This document shows, one piece after another, positions 1-4,311 of a DNA stretch of 6,307 nt. How positions within the stretch are numbered: position 1 is the stretch's first letter; each line of letters starts with the position of its first letter. Both the position numbers and the translations under genes were made by a program. The notes under the pieces are model-generated. The model was not told the origin of the DNA. It was given only the letters and a program-made list of their open reading frames with translations, and ran no database searches. Source of the stretch: an uncultured Bacilli bacterium (GTDB taxonomy: Bacteria > Bacillota_I > Bacilli_A > RF39 > UBA660); the NCBI GenBank assembly GCA_934097255.1, contig CAKONT010000056.1, positions 1 to 6,307 on the forward strand, in the 5' to 3' direction.

Positions 1-258
1 TGTAGTCATTGTAATAAATTTACTCCTGTATTTGAAAATGTTTTAAACGATTATAAAGTTAATGCTTACTTTATTAATCTTTCAAATATAAGTGAAAATG
101 AAAATAAAAAATTATTATCTTCTTATAGTATATCTGGAACACCAACTGTTATATTTATAAGAAGTGGAAAAGAACTTAGTAAATTATATCGTATAGATGG
201 CGAAAAAAGTAAAGATATAATAATTAAAAAACTTAAAAAAGCAGAATTTCTAAAATAG
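1..258 (+). CDS. Thioredoxin-fold protein, 3' part (5' end outside window)
   Basis: An open frame runs from the first base of the window to a TAG stop at 256-258, giving 85 residues. The fragment begins exactly at a redox-type motif, Cys-Ser-His-Cys (residues 1-4). It then has a central strand and the Gly-Thr-Pro-Thr segment (46-49) with the cis-proline facing the CxxC in thioredoxins, followed by the beta strand VIFI and a basic C-terminal helix rich in Lys. This is the expected order and spacing for a thioredoxin-family thiol-disulfide protein. The N-terminal beta-alpha-beta unit, including any signal peptide, is cut off, so a cytosolic thioredoxin cannot be separated from an exported thioredoxin-like protein. 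The active-site dipeptide Ser-His differs from the classical Gly-Pro, so a thioredoxin-like or bacteriocin-accessory-type protein is more likely than housekeeping TrxA. The gene converges with the nucleoside phosphorylase gene, and its stop codon lies inside the shared terminator stem. Confidence 0.85.
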   Translation, partial: CSHCNKFTPVFENVLNDYKVNAYFINLSNISENENKKLLSSYSISGTPTVIFIRSGKELSKLYRIDGEKSKDIIIKKLKKAEFLK

Positions 259-284
259 TTGAAAAAAATTCAACTATTTTTTTT
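252..284. terminator. Bidirectional intrinsic terminator between convergent genes
   Basis: A perfect 12-bp inverted repeat (252-263 with 269-280, arms aaaatagttgaa / ttcaactatttt) encloses a 5-nt A loop and is followed on the + strand by four more T. The arms begin with A and end with T, so the RNA from either strand forms a hairpin ending in a U run. It can therefore stop both the thioredoxin-like gene, whose TAG stop is in the left arm, and the phosphorylase gene, whose TAA starts at 285. It is A/T-rich, as usual in such genomes. Confidence 0.85.
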
Positions 285-1536
285 ATTCTATAATCTCAAT
301 AATAATATTTTCTTTAGAAACAAAATCTTTTTGATAAGTAAAATACTTTTCAATATCTATATCTATATCTTTACCATATAAAGTACATAATAAATCATTT
401 TCTAAAACATAATCCCCAACATTTTTATTTAAAATAATACCAGCATTATAATCTATCTTATCATCTTTTTTTACTCTTCCACATCCTAAAATCATTGATA
501 TTTCTCCAAGAGACTTAGCATCAATACTTTTAATATAACCTGATTTTTTAGCATATATTTTTTTCCCATCTAAAATATTTTTATCTATTGTTCCTTTTTG
601 AAAAGATACAAATTCTAAAAACTTTTGATAAGCAAGACCTTCTTCTAACGCTTTATCTATTTTTTCTTTTATTATATTTTTATCGTCATTACTTACCATA
701 CTTATTATTTCTAAAGAAAGAGCAATTACTAAATCATATAAATTATTTCTTACCTTATTATTTAAAAAATCAATTACTTCCATTATTTCTATTTTATTAC
801 CAATATTATTTCCAATTGGATTATCCATTTTAGTTAAAACACATTTTACTTTTCGATCATATCTCTTCCCAATTTTTATCATTAAACTCGCAAGATGTCT
901 AGCATCTATTATATTATTTACTAAAGCACCTTTACCAAGTTTTAAATCAATAACAATATTTTTAGCACCACTTGCAATCTTTTTACTCATAATAGATGAC
1001 GCAATTAAAGAAATTTCATTTGTTGTTTTGGTAACATCTCTTAAAGCATATACTTTCTTATCCATCGGGCATATATTATCTGTTTGACAAGTAATAGCAA
1101 ACCCTATTTCTTTTACTTCTTTTATAAACTCATCTTTTGAAAGATTTACCATTACTCCAATACTTTCTAACTTATCAATAGTTCCACCGGTATATCCAAG
1201 TGCTCTACCACTCATTTTAGGCATTTTAACACCAAATAAAGAAACAATAGGTGCAAGAATTAAAGTTGTTTTATCTCCTACCCCTCCTGTTGAATGTTTA
1301 TCTACTGTATTTTTTATTTCATCTAGTTTTAAAATATCACCACTTTTTAAAAATATATCCGTTAAATAAATTGTTTCCTCATCACTTAAATGATTTAAAC
1401 AAATAGCCTTTAACATTTTAGTCATTAAAAAATCATCTATTTTATTATTTAAATATCCATTAAAAAAATACTCTAACTCACAAAAATTAAGCTCCATATT
1501 ATTTTCTTTTTTCAAAAGAATTTCTTCAAAATCCAA
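283..1536 (-). CDS. deoA: Thymidine / pyrimidine-nucleoside phosphorylase
   Basis: This cytosolic enzyme splits thymidine (and in the Pdp subgroup also uridine) with phosphate into the free base and a (deoxy)ribose 1-phosphate, for pyrimidine salvage. The 417 residues are slightly shorter than the usual 430-440. The family signature is clear at 80-123 (KHSTGG, VGDKTT, SGRALGYTGGT, DKLE). The base-binding residues of the family are present with the E. coli spacing: Arg166, Ser181 and Lys185 in YALRDVT...ASSIMSKK. The C-terminal domain begins near 329 with AKKSGY and includes GCGR at 351. Tyr115 replaces the usual His in GxLGHTGGT. The start taken is TTG at 1534-1536. It has AGGAG nine bases upstream, two in-frame TGA codons lie just before it, and from here the N-terminus aligns with the family without gaps (ILLKKENN...ELEYFFNGY). 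The first in-frame ATG is codon 14 and would cut off conserved sequence. DeoA and Pdp cannot be separated by eye. Confidence 0.93.
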   Translation of the reverse strand: MDFEEILLKKENNMELNFCELEYFFNGYLNNKIDDFLMTKMLKAICLNHLSDEETIYLTDIFLKSGDILKLDEIKNTVDKHSTGGVGDKTTLILAPIVSLFGVKMPKMSGRALGYTGGTIDKLESIGVMVNLSKDEFIKEVKEIGFAITCQTDNICPMDKKVYALRDVTKTTNEISLIASSIMSKKIASGAKNIVIDLKLGKGALVNNIIDARHLASLMIKIGKRYDRKVKCVLTKMDNPIGNNIGNKIEIMEVIDFLNNKVRNNLYDLVIALSLEIISMVSNDDKNIIKEKIDKALEEGLAYQKFLEFVSFQKGTIDKNILDGKKIYAKKSGYIKSIDAKSLGEISMILGCGRVKKDDKIDYNAGIILNKNVGDYVLENDLLCTLYGKDIDIDIEKYFTYQKDFVSKENIIIEIIE

Positions 1537-1545
1537 ACTTCATCA

Positions 1546-1550
1546 CTCCT
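1546..1550 (-). promoter_or_regulatory. Ribosome binding site deciding the TTG start
   Basis: AGGAG on the minus strand lies nine bases before the TTG start at 1536. It lies only two bases before an out-of-frame ATG at 1541-1543, which opens a five-codon ORF (MKFGF) ending in TGA at 1526-1528. Spacing and family alignment favour TTG. Confidence 0.65.
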
Positions 1551-1556
1551 TAAATT

Positions 1557-1588
1557 ATTACTATAAAATATTTACCCTTTATAGTAAT
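1557..1588. promoter_or_regulatory. Inverted repeat upstream of deoA (possible operator or mRNA hairpin)
   Basis: A perfect 11-bp inverted repeat (1557-1567 with 1578-1588, arm attactataaa) has a 10-nt spacer. It sits in the 62-bp gap between the AbiEi gene and deoA. On the minus strand no U run follows it, so it does not look like a terminator. The right arm contains TATAGT (1560-1565) at a suitable distance for a deoA promoter with a leader of about 17 nt, although no good -35 is seen (TTACTA with 16-bp spacing is the best). Its TACnAT...ATnGTA ends resemble those of the repeat in front of the AbiEi gene, so it may be a second binding site for that regulator. Confidence 0.45.
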
Positions 1589-1598
1589 TTATTTTTAA

Positions 1599-2186
1599 TC
1601 ATTTTAACACTTCAAAAATATCCCTTACTTTATTATAAATATTCATCTTTTTAGCATATTCATATAACTTTAAAGTATTTTTCTTATTACTATAAAAATA
1701 TACTCTAATAGCTTTATTAAAAATTTCAGCATCTATTTTCTTTTTATTTTTAATAATATCACAAATAGTTTTATCTAAATCATAAACTCTAATAATATTA
1801 CCAGAATCTAATTTATAATTAGTAACACCTAAATTTAATAACTCTTTTTTGGTATAAAACAAATTAACATTACTATCTTTTTGTAATGTTCCATTATATC
1901 CATTATTAATAGTAATATCATACTTAATTGGAACTCTATTTGAAAAGCCATATAAATAAAGTGCAGTAGTATTAGAATAAATAGCAGTTTTGCTTTTGCT
2001 TTGTAAAATAATAAATTCATCTACTAATACATTTTTTTTAATATAAACACCACGACTTACTCTTTCAATTTTATCGTCTTTTACAAGTTTAGTAAGATAT
2101 ATTCTTGGAATATTATTACTTACAACATCTTTTGTAGTTAAATATCCATTTTTAAATAAATTTAAAATTTTATTTTCGTAATCCAT
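1599..2186 (-). CDS. AbiEi-family antitoxin / transcriptional regulator (no AbiEii partner in the window)
   Basis: A 195-residue protein with the layout of the AbiEi antitoxin of type IV toxin-antitoxin (abortive infection) systems. Residues 1-50 form the winged-helix DNA-binding part (TTKDVV, NIPRIYLTKLVKDDKIERVSRG, VYI). From about 56 follows the conserved C-terminal domain (DEFIILQ, AIYSNTTALYLYG, PIKYDITINNGYN, LGVTN, RVYDLDKTICDII). In known systems AbiEi represses its own promoter by binding inverted repeats and counteracts AbiEii, a nucleotidyltransferase encoded just downstream. Here the next gene is deoA, so AbiEii is absent. The start ATG at 2184-2186 has AAAGGA eight bases upstream (2195-2200). 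The gene has its own promoter inside an inverted repeat. It ends in TGA at 1599-1601, right after the FEVL ending expected for such proteins, which argues against TGA being read as Trp. Many Firmicutes carry solitary AbiEi-domain regulators of unknown role, and this may be one. Confidence 0.85.
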   Translation of the reverse strand: MDYENKILNLFKNGYLTTKDVVSNNIPRIYLTKLVKDDKIERVSRGVYIKKNVLVDEFIILQSKSKTAIYSNTTALYLYGFSNRVPIKYDITINNGYNGTLQKDSNVNLFYTKKELLNLGVTNYKLDSGNIIRVYDLDKTICDIIKNKKKIDAEIFNKAIRVYFYSNKKNTLKLYEYAKKMNIYNKVRDIFEVLK

Positions 2187-2200
2187 ATCTTTTTTCCTTT

Positions 2201-2230
2201 TACGATTAAATTATATCACATTTAATCGTA
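2201..2230. promoter_or_regulatory. 11-bp inverted repeat, probable AbiEi operator
   Basis: Perfect arms tacgattaaat (2201-2211) and atttaatcgta (2220-2230) flank an 8-bp spacer that holds most of the extended -10 of the AbiEi gene promoter. The right arm as transcribed runs from the -10 to about the transcription start. A protein bound here would block RNA polymerase, which fits the autorepression known for AbiEi regulators. That AbiEi is the ligand is an inference from position. Confidence 0.65.
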
Positions 2231-2239
2231 TTTGGAAAT
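2210..2239 (-). promoter_or_regulatory. Promoter of the AbiEi gene
   Basis: On the minus strand an extended -10, TGATATAAT (2210-2218), is preceded by TTTCCA with 17-bp spacing, a 4/6 match to the -35 consensus. Transcription would start near 2203, leaving a leader of about 17 nt that contains the AAAGGA ribosome binding site (2195-2200). Confidence 0.7.
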
Positions 2240-2245
2240 AAATTT

Positions 2246-2276
2246 AAATAAAAAAAGAATTAAAACAAATTCTTTT
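2246..2276 (-). terminator. Intrinsic terminator of the XRE regulator gene
   Basis: On the minus strand AAAAGAATT (2268-2276) pairs with AATTCTTTT (2253-2261) over a 6-nt loop, followed by TTTATTT. The stem is 9 bp with a single G-C pair. The regulator's TAA stop (2260-2262) lies in the hairpin. It separates this gene from the AbiEi promoter. Confidence 0.7.
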
Positions 2277-2610
2277 CAATACGGTCAAAACTTCTTTTTG
2301 GATTTTCAACAATCATTTCATATAACTTTTCATGATTTTTCAATTCTTTTACAACATCTATTTCTTCTGTTGTCATCATCATACCATAATTTTCTTCATT
2401 AGAAGAGACAACATAACTATCATTACCAATTAAATATTCAAGTGGAACATTAAGTATTTTAGAAACTGCAATTAAGTTTTTAGTACTTGGCTTTTTTGTC
2501 TCCTTTTCCCATTGGCAAATACTCACCTTTGAAACTCCAATAAGGTGTCCTAATTCCTCTTGAGAAAAGTTTTTCGATTTTCTCGCTTCTTTCAATCTTT
2601 TTCCTAACAT
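2260..2610 (-). CDS. XRE/Cro-CI-type helix-turn-helix regulator
   Basis: A 116-residue DNA-binding protein. Residues 1-65 form a typical XRE domain: GKRLKEARKSK, then SQEELGHLIGVSKVSICQWEKETKKPS (16-42) carrying the helix-turn-helix, then NLIAVSKILNVPLEYLIG (45-62). The remaining 50 residues are a charged tail containing MMMTTEEIDVVKELK, without a recognised sensor domain. It probably acts as a small, possibly autoregulatory repressor; its targets are unknown. The ATG at 2608-2610 is preferred (GAGG five bases upstream). A GTG two codons upstream (2614-2616), with AAAGGA four bases before it, is a possible alternative and would add only Val/Met-Phe. The gene has its own TATAAT promoter with an operator-like palindrome and its own terminator, so it is a single-gene unit. 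It may control itself or the neighbouring SSB gene. Such regulators are common both in prophage remnants and in the core chromosome. Confidence 0.88.
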   Translation of the reverse strand: MLGKRLKEARKSKNFSQEELGHLIGVSKVSICQWEKETKKPSTKNLIAVSKILNVPLEYLIGNDSYVVSSNEENYGMMMTTEEIDVVKELKNHEKLYEMIVENPKRSFDRIEKNLF

Positions 2611-2645
2611 AAACACCTCATCCTTTAAACCTTTAACTAGCTTTA

Positions 2646-2651
2646 ATTATA
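2646..2651 (-). promoter_or_regulatory. -10 box of the XRE regulator gene
   Basis: A perfect TATAAT on the minus strand lies about 36 bases before the ATG, giving a leader of roughly 29 nt. No good -35 is seen at 16-18 bp. TCGACA (2672-2677) is the closest match but lies 20 bp away, which may mean a weak or activated promoter. Confidence 0.5.
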
Positions 2652-2653
2652 GA

Positions 2654-2663
2654 AAACATGTTT
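2654..2663. promoter_or_regulatory. Palindrome next to the -10 box, possible XRE operator
   Basis: The perfect 10-bp palindrome aaacatgttt lies in the promoter spacer directly upstream of the -10. This is a usual place for an autorepressor of the XRE family. No second copy of the palindrome was found in this promoter region. The heptamer AGTTAAA (minus strand) occurs three times nearby, at 2632-2638, 2679-2685 and 2691-2697, and is an alternative recognition unit. Confidence 0.4.
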
Positions 2664-2704
2664 ATGAAAAATGTCGAATTTAACTGAAAGTTTAACTTAA
2701 TTTA

Positions 2705-2744
2705 AAATAAATAAAAAGAAAGGAAAAACTATTCTTCCTCCTTT
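2705..2744 (-). terminator. Intrinsic terminator of the SSB gene
   Basis: On the minus strand AAAGGAGGAA (2735-2744) pairs with TTTTTCCTTT (2719-2728) as a 10-pair stem with two G-U pairs and a 6-nt loop, followed by the T-rich tail CTTTTTATTTATTTT. The TAG stop of the SSB gene (2729-2731) lies in the loop. Confidence 0.75.
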
Positions 2745-3067
2745 ATTACTTCCTTTTTACTTGGTAAAAAAAATACCCTTTCTACTACGATATCAGATGT
2801 ATAAACTGTTTTAGAACCTTTTTCGTAAGAATTAGATTCAATTCTACCACGAATACCTATAATATCTCCTTTTTTACAATATGTAGCGGTATTTTCTGCT
2901 ATACCTTGCCATAAAACACACGATATAAAATCACTATCATAACAACCATTAACATTACGATAACTTCTTGGAATAGCTAACGTTATATATGTTTTTTTCT
3001 TGTCATTTGAAACATTTAATTGAACATCTCTTACAAGTCGTCCAACTAAAACAACTTGATTTAGCAT
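2729..3067 (-). CDS. ssb: Short single-stranded DNA-binding protein (SSB)
   Basis: This protein binds single-stranded DNA during replication, recombination or DNA uptake. The 112 residues consist almost wholly of one OB fold: MLNQVVLVGRLVRD (1-14) at the start, TYITLAIPR, then DFISCVLWQGIAENTATYCKKGD (46-68), IGIRGRIES (70-78) and YTSDIVVERVFFL (89-101). Trp53 in VLWQ sits at the usual DNA-stacking position. The protein stops soon after the fold with a short acidic end, VIKEEE. It lacks the Gly/Gln-rich linker and the DDDIPF-type tip by which housekeeping SSBs recruit partners. In length it resembles the Bacillus SsbB class (about 113 residues), so it may be a second SSB. The ATG at 3065-3067 has a strong AAAGGAGG nine bases upstream. 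The gene lies alone between its own promoter and terminator, not in the usual rpsF-ssb-rpsR operon, which fits an accessory copy. Confidence 0.92.
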   Translation of the reverse strand: MLNQVVLVGRLVRDVQLNVSNDKKKTYITLAIPRSYRNVNGCYDSDFISCVLWQGIAENTATYCKKGDIIGIRGRIESNSYEKGSKTVYTSDIVVERVFFLPSKKEVIKEEE

Positions 3068-3093
3068 TTTAAAATTCCTCCTTTCTTAAAAGG

Positions 3094-3122
3094 ATATTAC
3101 ATTATTTTAAAATATCTTACAA
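3094..3122 (-). promoter_or_regulatory. Promoter of the SSB gene
   Basis: On the minus strand TTGTAA (3117-3122) and TAATAT (3094-3099) are separated by exactly 17 bp, each a 4/6 match to consensus. Transcription would start near 3087, giving a leader of about 20 nt that contains the AAAGGAGG ribosome binding site (AGGAGG at 3077-3082). The rest of the 127-bp gap to the ThyA-like gene is A/T-rich and shows only that gene's terminator. Confidence 0.55.
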
Positions 3123-3167
3123 ATCGAACTTTTCTAAATTTTTAATAAAATATTTAATTAAAATTTC

Positions 3168-3213
3168 ATTTTTCAAAAAAAGAAAAAGGTCTTTTTACTT
3201 AAACCTTTTTCTT
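3168..3213 (-). terminator. Intrinsic terminator of the sufB - ThyA-like operon
   Basis: An 11-bp perfect stem (3203-3213 with 3180-3190, core agaaaaaggt / acctttttct) encloses a 12-nt loop and is followed on the minus strand by a run of seven T. The TAA stop of the ThyA-like gene (3195-3197) lies in the loop. Confidence 0.85.
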
Positions 3214-4028
3214 ACAATATTACTTTCTAATAAATCGTCATATTTTTCATTTATTTTATCACTATTTTCAGCTCCCGCTAAGAAAAGTTCTCTTTTTCTT
3301 AATTTTTCTACAATTTCTTTAGCATAATCTTCATATCTTTTTTTATACTCATCGAATGTATAATATTGATTATTTTTACTAAAGTTTTCGATATATTTTT
3401 CTAATTTTTTAAAGTCTCTTTTATACACATGAAAATTATTAGCAATATGAGTATATGTTCCAAGAGGAATATCTAATTCTTCACTTATATATCTTGCAAG
3501 TTCAATAACTCCAAAACAGTTCATCGTAAAAGCACCCACAGCATCATTACTTCTAAAAAGAGATGTTACATCTAACTTATCATCAGTTATTTGAAATCCC
3601 ATCCACTGCATACATGGAGGATCATCTGTTCCATAACTTCTCTCACCACAAACTGGCAAAACTGCTCTTCTTGATATTTTATTAGTTTTTAATTCATTTA
3701 TTAAATTATCTAAATATTTACTAAAAAGTTCGTGATAAGTATAGCTCCATCCACCATTATCATCTCTTTTATATTGCATCTCAAAATCTTTAATACCATG
3801 AACAAGCTCTAATTCGTATTCAACTAAATCGTTATAATATCCAGGCATAGCTTTACTAATTTTTAAATTGTCTAAGTTATTTACCTTAACAATCATTTGA
3901 CACTCTTTAACTTCATCTACTCTATCTTGATTTTGTCTTATAACAATTGGTTGTTCGTTTAAAAACTTAAGTGCTTCTTCTGTTGCTAAATATAATTCAT
4001 CACTTTCTACTAATTTTATTTTCATCAT
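3195..4028 (-). CDS. Divergent thymidylate synthase-family protein (archaeal-type ThyA)
   Basis: The second half matches thymidylate synthase, which methylates dUMP to dTMP using methylene-tetrahydrofolate. Counting from the ATG at 4026-4028 (277 residues), the phosphate-binding SRR is at 119-121 and the catalytic Cys139 is in DPPCMQW. Next come Arg159 and Asp162 in LFRSND, Asn170 in FTMNCFG, and His200/Tyr202 in FHVYKRD. The spacings Cys-Arg 20, Arg-Asn 11 and Asn-His 30 equal those of E. coli ThyA (146, 166, 177, 207). Asn170 marks dUMP rather than dCMP preference. The wording (YTYHELF, FRSNDAVGA, LGTYTHIANNFHVY) is closer to the short archaeal ThyA subfamily than to classical ThyA. The usual PPCH is PPCM, and residues 1-85 are not recognisable. 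AAAGGG six bases upstream supports this start, with the adjacent ATG at 4025 also possible. It overlaps the preceding gene by 29 nt. Whether it makes dTMP or modifies another nucleotide is open. Confidence 0.8.
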   Translation of the reverse strand: MMKIKLVESDELYLATEEALKFLNEQPIVIRQNQDRVDEVKECQMIVKVNNLDNLKISKAMPGYYNDLVEYELELVHGIKDFEMQYKRDDNGGWSYTYHELFSKYLDNLINELKTNKISRRAVLPVCGERSYGTDDPPCMQWMGFQITDDKLDVTSLFRSNDAVGAFTMNCFGVIELARYISEELDIPLGTYTHIANNFHVYKRDFKKLEKYIENFSKNNQYYTFDEYKKRYEDYAKEIVEKLRKRELFLAGAENSDKINEKYDDLLESNIVRKRFK

Positions 4029-4311
4029 AATCATCCCTTTCAAACATTTCTTCGTAATATTTTACATAACAATTTGCTTTTTCTAAATCTATTTTTTGAT
4101 AGCAATTAATTAATTTATCGTAATAATTTTTAGTTTCATGCCCAAGTACTTGAGTAATATCAAGTAATTTATCTAAATATTTTTCAATAACAATTTTACT
4201 AGGATTTGGTTCGTTAATTAAAGAAAAAATATCAATTTTTAGTTTTTTATATTCATCTTTTTCTAAAACGATTAATTTTTCTAGATAGTTTTTTATTTTT
4301 TCTATATCCAT
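4000..4311 (-). CDS. Small helical protein of unknown function, coupled to sufB and the ThyA-like gene
   Basis: I do not recognise this 103-residue protein. It is very rich in Lys, Glu, Ile, Leu and Tyr, with no membrane segment, signal peptide or metal motif. It reads as three or four amphipathic helices: IEKIKNYLEKLIVLEKDEYKK at the start, KIVIEKYLDKLLDITQ near 40-55, and an acidic end with EEMFERDDYDE. The only cysteines are two near 68 and 79, far apart. The start is the ATG at 4309-4311, which shares one base with the sufB stop (TAATG), the classical sign of translational re-initiation. A TTG two codons earlier is therefore not needed. Its last 29 nt overlap the start of the ThyA-like gene. 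It is thus a real, translated gene between two recognisable enzymes. It may be a partner or regulator of the ThyA-like protein, but nothing in the sequence shows its role. The TGA stop at 4000-4002 supports genetic code 11. Confidence 0.75.
   Translation of the reverse strand: MDIEKIKNYLEKLIVLEKDEYKKLKIDIFSLINEPNPSKIVIEKYLDKLLDITQVLGHETKNYYDKLINCYQKIDLEKANCYVKYYEEMFERDDYDENKISRK
4035..4041 (-). promoter_or_regulatory. Ribosome binding site of the ThyA-like gene
   Basis: GAAAGGG on the minus strand, inside the 3' end of the preceding gene, ends six bases before ATG 4028 and nine before ATG 4025. The longest frame would start at ATG 4043, where this motif lies inside the coding sequence, so the shorter starts are preferred. 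Confidence 0.6.

Noticed and set aside
588..833. 81-codon frame on the + strand, rich in Leu, Phe and Tyr
   Set aside because: It lies wholly inside deoA on the opposite strand. The Leu/Phe/Tyr-rich composition is what the complement of Lys/Glu/Asn/Ile-rich coding sequence gives, and no ribosome binding site or homology is seen.
1557..1588. Intrinsic terminator for the AbiEi gene
   Set aside because: The stem is good, but on the minus strand it is followed by AATTTAAGGAG, with no U run, and by the deoA ribosome binding site.
1835..2020. 61-codon minus-strand frame
   Set aside because: It is a frame-shifted shadow of the AbiEi gene, which has clear family motifs over the same bases.
1599..3067. 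A new defence island formed by SSB, XRE and AbiEi genes
   Set aside because: Each gene has its own promoter, SSB and XRE also have their own terminators, and no effector (nuclease, toxin, transmembrane or NTPase gene) is present. Proximity alone does not support a system.
1599..4002. Mycoplasma genetic code (TGA as Trp)
   Set aside because: TGA ends the AbiEi protein exactly at the expected C-terminus and ends the small unknown protein inside the next gene. Trp is encoded by TGG where it was checked, in SufB and SSB.
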